Source: an uncultured bacterium (GTDB lineage Bacteria; Pseudomonadota; Alphaproteobacteria; Sphingomonadales; Sphingomonadaceae). From it: 49,010 nucleotides of DNA. Position 1 is the stretch's first letter. Each line of letters begins with the position of its first letter. The notes under the pieces were generated by a model. It was not told the DNA's origin. It was given only the letters and a program-made list of their open reading frames with translations, and did not search any database. Positions 1 to 9,309 of the stretch are shown in pieces. The stretch lies in the NCBI GenBank assembly GCA_903884945.1, contig CAISGR010000243.1, positions 1 to 49,010 of the forward strand, read 5' to 3'. Made by a program: the position numbers and the translations under genes.

Positions 1-1
1 G

Positions 2-181
2 ACCAGGGGCGAGAACTACAAGAACGACGTCTACGTCCTGCCGAAGCATCTCGACGAGAAGGTCGCCGCGCTGCATCTCGAAAAGCTGGGCGTGAAGCTG
101 TCGACGCTCACCCCGAAGCAGGCCGGCTATATCGGCGTGCCCGTCCAAGGACCGTTCAAGCCCGACCACTATCGCTATTAA
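2..181 (+). CDS. ahcY: Adenosylhomocysteinase, C-terminal 59 residues (5' end outside window)
   Basis: The open frame from base 2 to the TAA at 179-181 encodes the extreme C-terminus of S-adenosyl-L-homocysteine hydrolase. This is the cytosolic NAD-dependent enzyme that splits SAH into adenosine and homocysteine and so relieves product inhibition of methyltransferases. The near-invariant family tail is visible: a [16 protein letters not shown] stretch, then a [15 protein letters not shown] ending, where the Lys and Tyr of the final KPDHYRY reach into the neighbouring subunit's NAD site. The start lies upstream of the window. Only 10 bases separate it from the metF-like gene, so the two are probably co-transcribed. 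An adenosine kinase at 37556 would handle the other SAH-cycle product. Identification is close to certain. Confidence 0.95.
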   Translation, partial: TRGENYKNDVYVLPKHLDEKVAALHLEKLGVKLSTLTPKQAGYIGVPVQGPFKPDHYRY

Positions 182-191
182 GGCTGCGTCG

Positions 192-1139
192 ATGCAAAGC
201 TCGCTCACGGCGCCGCCTGGCGCTGCCGATCCGGCGGAGACCCTGCGCGAGCGCATCGTCGATCTCGCGCGCGAGGCTTCGTATGAAGTCTCCGCGCGCG
301 ACGGCAAGGGAATCGACACGGCAATAGCCCGGCTGGCGCCCGGCACGCGAGTGTCGGTGACCTGGCTGCCCGCCGATGACGACGACAATCGCGTCACTGC
401 CTCGCGAAAGTTGCGCGACGCGGGGCTCGAACCGGTGCCGCACATCGCCGCGCGGATGGTGACCGGCGAAGACCATCTCCAGCGGCTGCTCGGCCGCCTG
501 TGCGACGACGCCGGCGTCACGCAATTGCTGGTGATCAGTGGCGATGTGACCCTGGCGAGCGGCCCGTTCGACGATAGCGCCGCGCTGATCGCCAGTCCGG
601 CGTTCGGGCAAGCGGCGTTGCAGACGATCTGGCTCGGCGGCTATCCCGAGGGGCATCCCAAGGTCGATGATGCGCGCCTCGATGCGACGCTCGATGCCAA
701 GGCCGAAACGATCCGAAACCTTGGAATGACGCCGGGCGTGATCACCCAATTCTGTTTCGACGCGGACCCGATCCTGCGCTGGATGATCGCTTTCCGCCGA
801 CGCAATGCCGACGTGCCGGTGCGCATCGGTCTCGCCGGCCCCGCCGGCATCCGCACGCTGCTGCGCTTCGCCGCGATCTGCGGCGTGGGGGCGTCGGCCA
901 AGGCACTGATCACACGCGGATCGTCGATCGCGCGGTTGCTCAGCGAAACCGCACCCGATCCGATCATCCGCGACCTCGCCGACACATCGGCCTATCGCGA
1001 GCTTCAGCCGATGGGCTTTCACCTGTTTCCCTTTGGCGGCCTCGACCGAACCGCGCGGTGGATGGGATCAGTCGCCGCCGGCGAATTCCAGTTGCGTGAT
1101 TCAGCATCGGGTTTCCAAGTGACCGATGACCGTGAATAG
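192..1139 (+). CDS. metF: Methylenetetrahydrofolate reductase-like protein (MetF family)
   Basis: This 315-residue protein belongs to the MTHFR TIM-barrel family, which interconverts 5,10-methylene-THF and 5-methyl-THF using bound FAD. Family marks seen are a VISGDV strand near residue 116 (usually GGDP), the YPEGHPK motif near 151 and an ITQFCFD segment near 185 (usually ITQxFFD). It is shorter and more divergent than E. coli MetF, so the electron donor and direction are uncertain. It sits between ahcY and purU and overlaps purU by 14 bases, which marks a C1 operon. In sphingomonads, MetF-like enzymes also oxidise methyl-THF produced by tetrahydrofolate-dependent O-demethylases of methoxylated aromatics. 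That role fits this window but is inference. Confidence 0.85.
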   Translation: MQSSLTAPPGAADPAETLRERIVDLAREASYEVSARDGKGIDTAIARLAPGTRVSVTWLPADDDDNRVTASRKLRDAGLEPVPHIAARMVTGEDHLQRLLGRLCDDAGVTQLLVISGDVTLASGPFDDSAALIASPAFGQAALQTIWLGGYPEGHPKVDDARLDATLDAKAETIRNLGMTPGVITQFCFDADPILRWMIAFRRRNADVPVRIGLAGPAGIRTLLRFAAICGVGASAKALITRGSSIARLLSETAPDPIIRDLADTSAYRELQPMGFHLFPFGGLDRTARWMGSVAAGEFQLRDSASGFQVTDDRE

Positions 1140-1989
1140 TTCCTACCTTCTCACCCTCTCGTGCCTCGACCGCCCCGGCATTGTCGCGGCGATCTCGAGC
1201 TACCTTGCCCAATGCGGCGGGAACATCCTCGAGGCGCAGCAGTTCGACGATGCCGAAACGGGACGCTTCTTCATGCGCGTCGAATTCGCGCTGAGTGGCT
1301 CGACCCGCTACGAGGACGTCCACCGCGATTTCGGCCCGCTCGCGCGCAAGTTCGAGATAGAGTGGCAAATGCGGCCCCGCGCCGAACGCCGCCGGACGCT
1401 GATCCTGGTCTCGAAATTCGATCACTGCCTGGTGGACCTGCTTTATCGCCGACGCACGGGCGATCTCGAGATGGATATCGTCGGAATCGTGTCGAACCAT
1501 CCGCGCGAGGCATTGGCGACGCCGCTGATCGAGGATTTGCCTTTCCATTATCTGCCGGTCGACGCAGCCACCAAGGCGGCCCAGGAAGCGCGGATCAAGG
1601 CCCTGATCGAGGAGACCGGCGCCGAGCTGATTGTGCTCGCCCGCTACATGCAAATATTGTCGAACGACATGGCCGCCTATCTGTCAGGCCGGTGCATCAA
1701 TATCCATCACAGCTTCCTGCCTGGTTTCAAGGGCGCCAAGCCCTATCACCAGGCCTATGCCCGCGGCGTCAAGATGATCGGCGCAACCGCGCATTACGTC
1801 ACCTCGGACCTCGATGAAGGCCCGATCATCGCGCAGGAGGCCGAGCCGATCACCCACGCCGACCGCCCTGACGCGCTGGTGGCGAAGGGCCGCGACATCG
1901 AGCGGCGGGTGCTGGCGCAGGCGGTCAAGCTCCACCTGGAGGACCGCGTGCTGCTCAATGATGCCAAGACGGTGGTGTTCCGGAATTGA
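1126..1989 (+). CDS. purU: Formyltetrahydrofolate deformylase
   Basis: This 287-residue protein hydrolyses 10-formyl-THF to formate and THF, balancing the C1 pool. Residues 1-80 form an ACT regulatory domain ([12 protein letters not shown]). Residues 88-287 form the formyltransferase fold shared with PurN. Catalytic residues by family pattern are N192 and H194 in [19 protein letters not shown], and D230 in the LDEGPII loop. Length matches the family. The ATG at 1126 lies inside the end of the metF-like gene, so translation is probably coupled. Together with MetF it gives a route from methyl-THF to formate that would free THF during demethylation of methoxy-aromatics; that use is inferred. Confidence 0.95.
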   Translation: MTVNSSYLLTLSCLDRPGIVAAISSYLAQCGGNILEAQQFDDAETGRFFMRVEFALSGSTRYEDVHRDFGPLARKFEIEWQMRPRAERRRTLILVSKFDHCLVDLLYRRRTGDLEMDIVGIVSNHPREALATPLIEDLPFHYLPVDAATKAAQEARIKALIEETGAELIVLARYMQILSNDMAAYLSGRCINIHHSFLPGFKGAKPYHQAYARGVKMIGATAHYVTSDLDEGPIIAQEAEPITHADRPDALVAKGRDIERRVLAQAVKLHLEDRVLLNDAKTVVFRN

Positions 1990-2159
1990 GGACCGCACGA
2001 GCCGCTCGACCGGTTCGCATTTAGCGGCATTAGTTCATTTCCGTGCGGACGCACTTTGCGCGGGCCCTTGCTGCGGCGCGGGCCGTGGATGCGGGCGGCA
2101 TTGGCGGCACCGGCATGCGTGGTTCGCTTCTCGTGCGCTTTCCGAAGCCGGCGGCGCGG
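1990..2159. terminator. Convergent gap with nested inverted repeats, possible bidirectional terminator
   Basis: purU (+) and the PQQ dehydrogenase gene (-) end facing each other across 170 bases. Two nested inverted repeats are visible: an outer CCGCACG (1993-1999) with CGTGCGG (2042-2048), and an inner GCCGCT (2001-2006) with AGCGGC (2033-2038). No clear U-tract follows, so Rho-independent function is uncertain. No credible gene lies here. Confidence 0.35.
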
Positions 2160-4256
2160 CTATTCCCCCGCCTGAATCCTGGCCCAATCCTCATTGGCAC
2201 GGTGAATCAGATAAGCGTGGATCGCTTCGGCGTCAGGCTTGGAAATCAGGTCGGCGAAGCTCGCCATTCCCTTTTCCCGGCGCTTGCCGCCAAGGACAAT
2301 GTCGAGGAAATCGTCATGCGTCGCCGCGCTCATCCGGCGAAGATCCTTGACCCCGCCGCGCGCCTGCTCGCCGTGGCAAGCCGCGCATTGCTGGGCATAG
2401 ACCAACTCGCCACGGGCGATCGTCTCGGGCTTCGCATTGGTCTCGGCGGGTCGAACGAGCTCGGGGCCGCCGCCTTTGATCGCGGGCAGTTGCGCGGTGC
2501 CGCCAAGCCTGAATACCAGCAGCCGCGGCGAGGGCGACAGGGGGAAGCCGAGCGATTTGACACTGGTCGAGTGGGCAAGTCCCCCGCCCCAGCCGGCATT
2601 GACCGCGATATACTGGACGCCGCCGATCATGTAGCTGATCGGCGCTGCGATCGGAACCTGCTGAACCGGCATTTCCCAGACCTTCTCGCCGGTATCGGCG
2701 CGGTAGGCCGCGAACGTCCCGCCGACGGTGCCCTGGAACACGAGGTTGCCGCCGGTAGCCAACAGGCCGCCGCTGCCGCGCACCGGATAGGGCACGCGCC
2801 AGCGCTCCTTCTGCGCGACCGGATCCCAGGCGGTCAGCCACGTCCTGTTGTTGGCGGCGGCGTAGTCGTTGACGGCCTTGCGGGTGAGCTCGTAGCCGGT
2901 GGTGGCGATGCCGAGCTGGCTCATATTACCCGGCGTGGGCTTGAAATTCGGGTTGAGCGCATATGCCATGTACATCTCGGTAACCGGAAAATAGGCCAGC
3001 CCGGTGCGCGGGCTGAATGCCATCGGATTCCAGTTGTGCCCGCCGCCCGCGCCGGGGGTGATCATCACCGGCGTCACCCCATAATGCGCTTCGGGATTCA
3101 CGTTTGGGCGGCCGGTGGCCATGTCGATACCGTTGGCCCAGTTCATCGCCACATAGGGCCGGCCGGAGATCAGCTTGCCGGTGGCGCGATCGAGCACGTA
3201 GAAAAAGCCGTTCTTGGGCGCCTGCATCAACACCTTGCGGCGCTCGCCGTCGATAGTGAGGTCGGCGAGGATCATCGACTGGGTGGCGGTGAAGTCCCAT
3301 TCGTCGCCCGGCGTCGTCTGGTAGTGCCAGACATAGTCGCCGGTCTTGGCGTTGAGCGCAACGATCGATGACAGAAACAGATTATCGCCGCCACCGGGGC
3401 TGCGATAGGCCTGCGCCCAAGGGCCGCCATTGCCGACACCGATATAGACCAGATCCAGATCGGGATCGTAGACGATCGAATCCCAGACGGTGCCGCCGCC
3501 GCCGTGCTTCCACCATTCGCCCTTCCAGGTCCTGGCGGCCATTGCGAGCGCCGAGTTCGCCTGCGGCCTGGAGGGATCGCCGGGGACGGTGTAGAAGCGC
3601 CAGAGCAGCTTGCCGGTGTTGACGTCATACGCGGAGACATAGCCGCGCGCGGCACCCTCCGCGCCGGCATTGCCGATCAGCACCTTTCCGTTGAACACGC
3701 GCGGCGCCCCCGTGATCGTGTAAGGCCACACCGGATCGAGGGTGTTCACGCTCCATTTGGGCCTGCCGGTCCTGGAATCCAGCGCGATCAGACGACCGTC
3801 GAGCGTGGCGACGAGGATCTTACCCTGCCAGGCCGCAAGACCGCGAGAAACGATGTCGCAGCAGGCCAGCCGCCCCTTGTCGCGATCGACCTGGGGATCA
3901 TAGCGCCACAATTCCCTTCCGGTGGCCGCGTCGTAAGCGACGGTGACGTTCCAGGGCTCGATATTGTAAAGGACCCCGCCGATCATCAGCGGCGATGCCT
4001 CGACCCCGCGATCGACCTGGAGATCGGCGTACCAAGCGAGTCCAAGCGTACCGACATTGGCATCGGTGATCTGTTGGAGCGGGCTGAAGCGCTGCTCGTC
4101 ATAGGTGCGGCCGGGGCCCATCCACTCGCCGGGCGTCCTATCGGCCTCGACCATGCGCTTTTGATCGACATTGGCGGCATTCTGGGCCTGGCTGATCCGC
4201 GCTGCGCCAAGTGCCAAGCCGGCCAGGAGCGCGATCCGCAACCATTTACTCGCCAT
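2160..4256 (-). CDS. PQQ-dependent quinohaemoprotein alcohol dehydrogenase
   Basis: This 698-residue periplasmic enzyme oxidises alcohols with PQQ and passes electrons to a fused cytochrome c domain (type II quinohaemoprotein). Features in order are a signal peptide ending near AQA at 23-25, an eight-bladed propeller with tryptophan docking repeats, and the vicinal Cys pair at 132-133 that stacks on PQQ. The WD pair at 320-321 carries the catalytic Asp, and haem site CAACH is at 624-628 with probable axial ligand M664. The residue two after the catalytic Asp is Thr, not Asp, which by the usual rule points to calcium rather than lanthanide dependence. The ATG at 4256 has an AGGAG upstream; the open frame continues further upstream but without signal-like sequence. 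The LuxR-type regulator lies 56 bases upstream. Substrate is unknown. Confidence 0.92.
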   Translation of the reverse strand: MASKWLRIALLAGLALGAARISQAQNAANVDQKRMVEADRTPGEWMGPGRTYDEQRFSPLQQITDANVGTLGLAWYADLQVDRGVEASPLMIGGVLYNIEPWNVTVAYDAATGRELWRYDPQVDRDKGRLACCDIVSRGLAAWQGKILVATLDGRLIALDSRTGRPKWSVNTLDPVWPYTITGAPRVFNGKVLIGNAGAEGAARGYVSAYDVNTGKLLWRFYTVPGDPSRPQANSALAMAARTWKGEWWKHGGGGTVWDSIVYDPDLDLVYIGVGNGGPWAQAYRSPGGGDNLFLSSIVALNAKTGDYVWHYQTTPGDEWDFTATQSMILADLTIDGERRKVLMQAPKNGFFYVLDRATGKLISGRPYVAMNWANGIDMATGRPNVNPEAHYGVTPVMITPGAGGGHNWNPMAFSPRTGLAYFPVTEMYMAYALNPNFKPTPGNMSQLGIATTGYELTRKAVNDYAAANNRTWLTAWDPVAQKERWRVPYPVRGSGGLLATGGNLVFQGTVGGTFAAYRADTGEKVWEMPVQQVPIAAPISYMIGGVQYIAVNAGWGGGLAHSTSVKSLGFPLSPSPRLLVFRLGGTAQLPAIKGGGPELVRPAETNAKPETIARGELVYAQQCAACHGEQARGGVKDLRRMSAATHDDFLDIVLGGKRREKGMASFADLISKPDAEAIHAYLIHRANEDWARIQAGE

Positions 4257-4294
4257 GCCCTGCTCCTGATCCGGGCGCTCGATGCCGCCCCTTT

Positions 4295-4311
4295 TATAAG
4301 CCTGTATGATA
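4295..4311 (+). promoter_or_regulatory. AGCCT-type site between the LuxR gene and the PQQ dehydrogenase gene
   Basis: TATAAGCCTGTATGATA here resembles the 17-base sites at 32551 (TAACAGCCTATCTGATA) and 34751 (TGACAGCCTGTCTTATA). It sits in the 56-base gap 39 bases upstream of the PQQ dehydrogenase start, where a promoter or operator would be expected. It is the weakest member of the set, because the ACAG part is not kept. Confidence 0.3.
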
Positions 4312-4312
4312 T

Positions 4313-5113
4313 CTAAGTCGCAACGACGGAGGAAGGGGCTTCGCCGCCGACCAATCGGCGATGCAGGCGCAGCAGATCGCGGCGATTGGCGACCCCGAGC
4401 TTGCCATAGGCGCGACGGCGATAGGTGACGACGGTGCCACGCGAAAGGCGGGTGCGCACGGCGATCTCGTCCTGGGTTTCGCCGAGAATCATCGCGGCCG
4501 AAATCTCGGCCTCGCGGATGCTGAGGCCGCAATGCAATCCCATCAGCGACTGGACCAATGCCGTATCGTCGAACACCGGCGTGGCGGCACGCTGGTGGCG
4601 CTCGACCGCGGCCATCAGCAGTGCGGCATAGGTTTCGAGCCGGAGAATGTCGTCGGTCGCGAAGGGCGCGCGGGCGGCGGTGAGATAGCCGTTGGCGATG
4701 AGGATCGACGCACCGGGCAAGACGATCGACAGCCGCTCGGCGACCCCGGCGCGATCATAGCAGGCCGCGCGCCAGGCGGGATCGGCGATGTCGCTGGCGC
4801 GCTTGCGTACGACCACCGGCCCGGCCCGCGCCGAGCGGGCAAGCCGGGTGATCTGGTGGTCCGAACGCCAATAGTTGCGGGCATAATCGAGCGAAGCCCG
4901 CATCGGGAAATCGGCTACAGGCGGCGTGCCCTCGGCAAACAGCAGTTCGACGGGCTGACCGCGGTCGCAGCGGAAGACCGAGCACAGCTCGACGCCCGCG
5001 AGCGCGCGCATTGCGCCCAGGAACCTGGCGGGAAAAAGGGTGCCGCCGATTGCGCCGACCAGCGCGGCCAGCGCGCCGACAATCGCCTGCTCGCTAGCCG
5101 GCGTCGCGGTCAT
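4313..5113 (-). CDS. LuxR-family transcriptional regulator
   Basis: The protein is 266 residues from the ATG at 5113. Residues 205-260 form a LuxR/FixJ-type helix-turn-helix (LSIREAEISAAMI, then TVVTYRRRAYGKLGV). Residues 1-200 have no domain I can name with certainty; they could be a GAF/PAS-like or autoinducer-like sensor. There is no receiver domain and no luxI homologue nearby, so quorum sensing is not supported. The ATG overlaps the stop of the upstream hydrolase gene (ATGA at 5110-5113), showing translational coupling, which is why I prefer it over a longer start at 5164. It likely controls the PQQ dehydrogenase downstream or its own operon. Confidence 0.85.
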   Translation of the reverse strand: MTATPASEQAIVGALAALVGAIGGTLFPARFLGAMRALAGVELCSVFRCDRGQPVELLFAEGTPPVADFPMRASLDYARNYWRSDHQITRLARSARAGPVVVRKRASDIADPAWRAACYDRAGVAERLSIVLPGASILIANGYLTAARAPFATDDILRLETYAALLMAAVERHQRAATPVFDDTALVQSLMGLHCGLSIREAEISAAMILGETQDEIAVRTRLSRGTVVTYRRRAYGKLGVANRRDLLRLHRRLVGGEAPSSVVAT

Positions 5114-6294
5114 CGCGCAAGCAGGCCCTTGCGCTGGCTCCAGTCTATCACCGCATGAATGCATCGGGCGAGCAGTTCGGGCTGGCCGAGATAATAATGC
5201 GTCGCCCCCTTGAGCTGGAGATGCTCCTTGTCAGGCGTCGCCAGCGCCGCGAAGATCGCCGGATTATGCGTAGCTGGCACGGCTTCGTCGGCAGTATTCT
5301 CGATCAACAGCACCGGCGAATTGTGAATTTTAGCGGCGTTGAGCGGGCCCTTGGCGTTGGATTCGTCGTAGCTCCACTGGCTGAGCCATGAGCGCAGCGT
5401 GGTGTAACGCGCGAGGCCGACGGGCCCGACATTCACCGCGACCGGATCGCCCATATAGCTCCATCCGACACGGCGATCCGAGGGATCGACCGTCGGATCG
5501 AACCAGCGAACGTCGCACATCGTGCGATGAACGACGAAGGCGCGCTCCTGCTCGGCGGTGCCCCTGGCCTTGAGCGTCTTGAGCATGTCCTGCGCCCAAG
5601 CGGTGATCTTGCGGTTGCGCGCCCGTTGCGCCTCGCGGAAGCGCGCGACGAAATCGGCGCTATAGGGCGGCTGGTTGGGGCAATCCGGCGAATAGATATC
5701 GAACTCAGGATCGCGGTTGTCGGGATCGAGTTCGTCGATCACCGAGGGATCGAGCCATTCGGTCAGCGTCTCGGCGCGCGACAGATGGGCGGCGATGAAG
5801 ATTACCCCATCAGCTGGCTGGAGCCCCGCATTGACCAGATCGACGGGGTCGCCGGCCGGGGTGTGGGTGATCGTCGGAGTCTCGGCCTGCGCCTGATAGA
5901 AGAGCGACAGCGAACCGCCGCCGGACCAGCCGAGCAGAATGACCTTCTCATACCCAAGGTCGCTGCGGGCATAAGCGATCCACTTGCCGAGATCGACGGC
6001 GACCTTTTCCTGAATCAGCGCCGCGTCGTTGCGCGGATAGCGGCTGGCGGCGCACAGCACGTCGAGGCCGGCATCGGCGAGCGCCACCGGCATGGGCAGC
6101 AGATGCAGCACCGAGGTCGGGTGCATGAAAATATAGACGGTGCGCGCCGTCGAGGTCGGGCTGCGCATCAGCTGGCCTTCGAGGTTCACATGACCCGAAT
6201 TGCCAGCAAAGCCATAGGTCTCGTTGAACTTGGGATTGTCCGGAAACGACAGGATCAGCGGCTCACGCGTCCATTCGGTCTTTTCGCTCGTCAT
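5110..6294 (-). CDS. Alpha/beta-hydrolase family protein
   Basis: This is a 394-residue cytosolic alpha/beta hydrolase. The nucleophile elbow is GWSGGG with S124. The likely acid is the Asp in ENTADEAVP near residue 344 and the likely His is in GATHYYLGQ near 370. It is longer than simple esterases, with an inserted cap region around residues 150-280. It begins one base after the FAD monooxygenase stop and overlaps the LuxR start, so the three genes form one transcript. A hydrolase acting on a product of the neighbouring monooxygenase (ester or lactone) is plausible, but the substrate cannot be read from sequence. Confidence 0.85.
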   Translation of the reverse strand: MTSEKTEWTREPLILSFPDNPKFNETYGFAGNSGHVNLEGQLMRSPTSTARTVYIFMHPTSVLHLLPMPVALADAGLDVLCAASRYPRNDAALIQEKVAVDLGKWIAYARSDLGYEKVILLGWSGGGSLSLFYQAQAETPTITHTPAGDPVDLVNAGLQPADGVIFIAAHLSRAETLTEWLDPSVIDELDPDNRDPEFDIYSPDCPNQPPYSADFVARFREAQRARNRKITAWAQDMLKTLKARGTAEQERAFVVHRTMCDVRWFDPTVDPSDRRVGWSYMGDPVAVNVGPVGLARYTTLRSWLSQWSYDESNAKGPLNAAKIHNSPVLLIENTADEAVPATHNPAIFAALATPDKEHLQLKGATHYYLGQPELLARCIHAVIDWSQRKGLLAR

Positions 6295-6295
6295 G

Positions 6296-7516
6296 TCAGG
6301 CAGTCGCCGCTTCGGGTTCGGTCAGCGAGACCTTGGTGGCATCGTAGCGGAACAGCCATTCATAGCGCTCCACGACCTTGTCGGCTGCCCATTGCTCGTC
6401 GATATAGGCTTGGCCGTTGCGCGGATCGGCGAGGGCCGGATTGTGGAAGCGCTCGGTGTTGGCAGAAGCGCCCATCACCGCGCGGGTGGTGCGCGGGATG
6501 CGCGCCTGTTGGTAACGGTCGAACGCTTCGTCGATCGTATCGAATTCCTCGAAGGCACGAGCGAGGATGCAAGCGTCCTCGAGCGCCATCACCGCGCCCT
6601 GCGCCAGGAACGGCAGCGACGGGTGGCACGCGTCGCCGAGCAGGGCGACGCGGCCATTGACCCATTCCTTCATCGGCGGACGCGCGATCAACGCCCATTT
6701 GAACGGCTGCGGAATCGCCGAGATATAAGCGTGCACATCCGCGTGCCAGCCGGGATAATCGTCGTGATATTCCTGGTTGGTGCCTGCACTCGACCAGCTT
6801 TCGGTGGTCCAGTCCTGGCGCTCGATGACGCTGGTGAAGTTCATCAGTTCGCCGCGGCGGATCGGATAATGGATGACGTGCCCACCCGGTCCGACCCAGT
6901 TGGTACCGACCGGCCGGGTCAGCCGCGCGGGCAGCAATTCGACGGGGATCACGCCGCGCCAGGCGACGATGCCGGTGAACTTTGCGGGCCCCGCGCCGAA
7001 CAGCAGTTCGCGGGCCTTCGAATGGACGCCGTCGGCGCCGATGACGGCGTCGAACGTCGCCGAAGGCTTGTTCTCGAACGACAGCGTCACCTTGTTGGCG
7101 TTCTGCTCGACCGCGCAGAAGCGATGATCGAGCCGGATCGAACCGGGCGATGCCTTCTCGACAGCCTTGACGAGAATCTGGTGGAGATCGTTGCGGTGAA
7201 CGGTGACGTAAGGAAAGCCGTAGCGTACCGAGGATTCAACGCCGAGGTCGAACAGCTTCCAGGTATCGCCGGTGTTCCACAGGCGAATTTCCTTGCCCTC
7301 GGGCTCGAAGCAGATCTCGAGCAACTCCTTCTCGAGCCCCAGCGAGCACAGCACGCGAACCCCGTTGGGACTGATCTGCAGCCCTGCCCCGACTTCAGCC
7401 AGCACGCTGGCCTGTTCGAACACGGTAACGTCGAACCCCTTGCGCAGCAGCGCCAGCTCGGCGGTCAGCCCGCCGATGCCACCACCAATGATTCCGATTC
7501 CCGGATTAGTTTTCAA
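6296..7516 (-). CDS. FAD-dependent aromatic-ring monooxygenase (salicylate hydroxylase-like)
   Basis: This 406-residue class A flavoprotein monooxygenase uses NAD(P)H and O2 to hydroxylate phenolic rings. Landmarks are the N-terminal dinucleotide fold GIIGGGIGG at 8-16, the DG motif in GADGVHSKA (D162, G163) and the GD motif in LLGDACHP (G294, D295). Spacing and length match the salicylate 1-hydroxylase / 3-hydroxybenzoate 6-hydroxylase group. The start is TTG at 7516, preceded by a strong GGAGGGG; no ATG or GTG would keep the FAD-binding glycines. A site 7552-7565 upstream matches the repeated GAAYGNCRTTCGTC motif exactly. It heads a unit with the hydrolase and the LuxR gene. Substrate is not determined. 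Confidence 0.9.
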   Translation of the reverse strand: MKTNPGIGIIGGGIGGLTAELALLRKGFDVTVFEQASVLAEVGAGLQISPNGVRVLCSLGLEKELLEICFEPEGKEIRLWNTGDTWKLFDLGVESSVRYGFPYVTVHRNDLHQILVKAVEKASPGSIRLDHRFCAVEQNANKVTLSFENKPSATFDAVIGADGVHSKARELLFGAGPAKFTGIVAWRGVIPVELLPARLTRPVGTNWVGPGGHVIHYPIRRGELMNFTSVIERQDWTTESWSSAGTNQEYHDDYPGWHADVHAYISAIPQPFKWALIARPPMKEWVNGRVALLGDACHPSLPFLAQGAVMALEDACILARAFEEFDTIDEAFDRYQQARIPRTTRAVMGASANTERFHNPALADPRNGQAYIDEQWAADKVVERYEWLFRYDATKVSLTEPEAATA

Positions 7517-7551
7517 AATTACCCCTCCACCTCAAGCCGCTTATTAATAAC

Positions 7552-7565
7552 GAACGGCATTCGTC
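7552..7565 (+). promoter_or_regulatory. Candidate operator GAACGGCATTCGTC
   Basis: A full match to GAAYGNCRTTCGTC, the motif repeated at many intergenic regions of this window. It lies 35 bases upstream of the TTG start of the minus-strand monooxygenase gene, inside the 70-base gap after the aldehyde dehydrogenase gene. This suggests the monooxygenase unit has its own controlled promoter. Confidence 0.5.
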
Positions 7566-7586
7566 AAGAACGTATAGCGCAAAGGT

Positions 7587-9095
7587 TCAGAGGGCGATCG
7601 CGACGGACTTGATCTCGGTATAGGCATCGATGCCCTCGCGGCCGTTCTCGCGGCCCCAGCCTGACTGCTTGAAGCCGCCAAACGGCAACGCAGGGTCGAG
7701 CCCGCCGCCATTGACACGGACGGTGCCGGCCTTGAGCTTGCGCGCCAGTTTATGCGCGGCGGACAGATCGTTGGTCCACACCACCGCGCCCAAGCCGTAA
7801 TCACTGGCATTGGCATCGGCGGCGATGCGATCCAGATCCTGGTCGGCGAACGATATCGCGCACAACACCGGACCGAAAATCTCCTCCCGGCGCACCGCCA
7901 TCTCGGCCCGGGTGCCGGTGAGGACCGCCGGCGCGACGAAATAGCCCTCGCCGTCGATCTCGCGGCCACCGGCATGCAAGGTGGCACCGTCGGAGATGCC
8001 GCTTTCGACATAGCCGCGGACGCGGTCGCGCTGGGTTTGCGAGATCAGCGGGCCCATGGTCGTATCGGCATCGAATCCCGACCCCAGCTTCATCGCGTCG
8101 GCAAGCTTGCCGACGCCCTCGACGACCTGGTCGAAAAGACGCTCATGGACGAACAGCCGCGAGCCGGCGTTACAGACCTGGCCAGCGTTGGTGAAGATCG
8201 CGCGGGCGGCGCCTTCGGTGGCCTTGAGCGGATCGGCGTCGGGCAGCACGATCACCGGGGTCTTGCCGCCAAGCTCGAGCGTGACGCGCTTGAAATTGCC
8301 GGCGGCGGCGCGAAGGATCAGCCGGCCGACTTCGGTCGAGCCGGTGAAGGAAACCTTGTCGACGCCGGGATGCGCGGTCAGCGCCGCGCCGACAGGCTCG
8401 CCGAAACCGGTCAACAGATTGAACACCCCGGCGGGGAAGCCGATTTCCTCGATCAGATGCGCGAGGCGCAACGCGGTCAGCGAGGTTTCCTCCGCGGGCT
8501 TGAGGATCACGGCGCAACCGGCGGCAAGCGCCGGGCCGATCTTGGCGCAGGCCATTGCGAGCGGCGCGTTCCACGGGACGATCTGGGCGACGACGCCGAC
8601 CGGCTCGCGCAGCGTGTAAGCGTGCCACGTACCCATGCCCGACAAGGCGATGGTCTCGCCGTTGAGCTTGGTCGCCCAGCCGGCGTTGTAGCGCAGCGAT
8701 TCGATCGCGTGAGGGATGTGGAAGAATTTGGCGTCGCGCACGGGCATGCCGTTGTCGAGCGTCTCCAATGCGGCGAGTTCATCGATATTGGCCTCGATCG
8801 CATCAGCGAGACGATTGATGAGGCGCGCGCGCAACGACGGCTTCATCTCGCTCCATTCGGGATCGTCCATCGCCGCGCGCGCGGCGACCACCGCGCGATC
8901 GACATCGGCTGCGCTTGCTTCGGCGATATCGGCATGCCGGGCGGCGGTCGCCGGATTGTGGCTTGCGAAGGTCTTGCCTTCGAGCGGATCGACCCACTGG
9001 CCGCCGATGAACAATTTGTGCGCCTTGGCGGCGAAGGCCCGCGCCTTGTCCAGCGAGGGCACTTGCGGTCGTTCCAGCGTTGCCGCGCTTGTCAT
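7587..9095 (-). CDS. Aldehyde dehydrogenase (NAD(P)-dependent)
   Basis: This 502-residue member of the ALDH superfamily oxidises an aldehyde to a carboxylate. It has the PWN motif at 174-176, the general base E274 in VTLELGGK and the catalytic Cys C308 in NAGQVCNAGSR. The ATG at 9095 is preceded by a GAGAGGG-like site; the open frame runs further upstream but that part is intergenic in character. It is divergent from the GMC oxidoreductase at 9310, an arrangement that suggests sequential alcohol to aldehyde to acid oxidation. It could also serve as a vanillin dehydrogenase for the FerA/FerB unit; sequence alone does not decide. Confidence 0.93.
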   Translation of the reverse strand: MTSAATLERPQVPSLDKARAFAAKAHKLFIGGQWVDPLEGKTFASHNPATAARHADIAEASAADVDRAVVAARAAMDDPEWSEMKPSLRARLINRLADAIEANIDELAALETLDNGMPVRDAKFFHIPHAIESLRYNAGWATKLNGETIALSGMGTWHAYTLREPVGVVAQIVPWNAPLAMACAKIGPALAAGCAVILKPAEETSLTALRLAHLIEEIGFPAGVFNLLTGFGEPVGAALTAHPGVDKVSFTGSTEVGRLILRAAAGNFKRVTLELGGKTPVIVLPDADPLKATEGAARAIFTNAGQVCNAGSRLFVHERLFDQVVEGVGKLADAMKLGSGFDADTTMGPLISQTQRDRVRGYVESGISDGATLHAGGREIDGEGYFVAPAVLTGTRAEMAVRREEIFGPVLCAISFADQDLDRIAADANASDYGLGAVVWTNDLSAAHKLARKLKAGTVRVNGGGLDPALPFGGFKQSGWGRENGREGIDAYTEIKSVAIAL

Positions 9096-9309
9096 TTTCT
9101 GGGCCCTCTCAGCACAATTTACGCTCGGGAAGCGGTCCACGCTTGTCCGCAGAACTTCGCTTCCAGGATGTACCATAACCAACGACATTATATCTTGTCG
9201 AATGCTATTTGCCATGCCACAACGCGATCGACCGGGCCGCGGCAGGCTTTCGCGCCCAGAATTACCTTGCGTCAGGGGCGTTTGCGCTTCCGAAAGACGG
9301 GAAGACGAC
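9096..9309. promoter_or_regulatory. Divergent promoter region between aldehyde dehydrogenase and GMC oxidoreductase
   Basis: The 214-base gap serves both outward-facing genes. It contains an inverted repeat CGACA (9183-9187) / TGTCG (9196-9200). On the minus strand at 9197-9210 there is AAATAGCATTCGAC, a degenerate relative of the GAAYGNCRTTCGTC motif. The longer frames running through here on both strands are read-through extensions, not genes. Confidence 0.4.

Noticed and set aside
2160..4256. Lanthanide-dependent (XoxF/ExaF-type) alcohol dehydrogenase
   Set aside because: The residue two after the catalytic Asp is Thr, not the Asp associated with lanthanide binding; a fused cytochrome c domain also points to the quinohaemoprotein type.
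4313..5113. LuxR-type regulator taken as quorum-sensing receptor
   Set aside because: No luxI homologue nearby and no clear acyl-homoserine-lactone binding motif; LuxR-type HTH alone is not enough.
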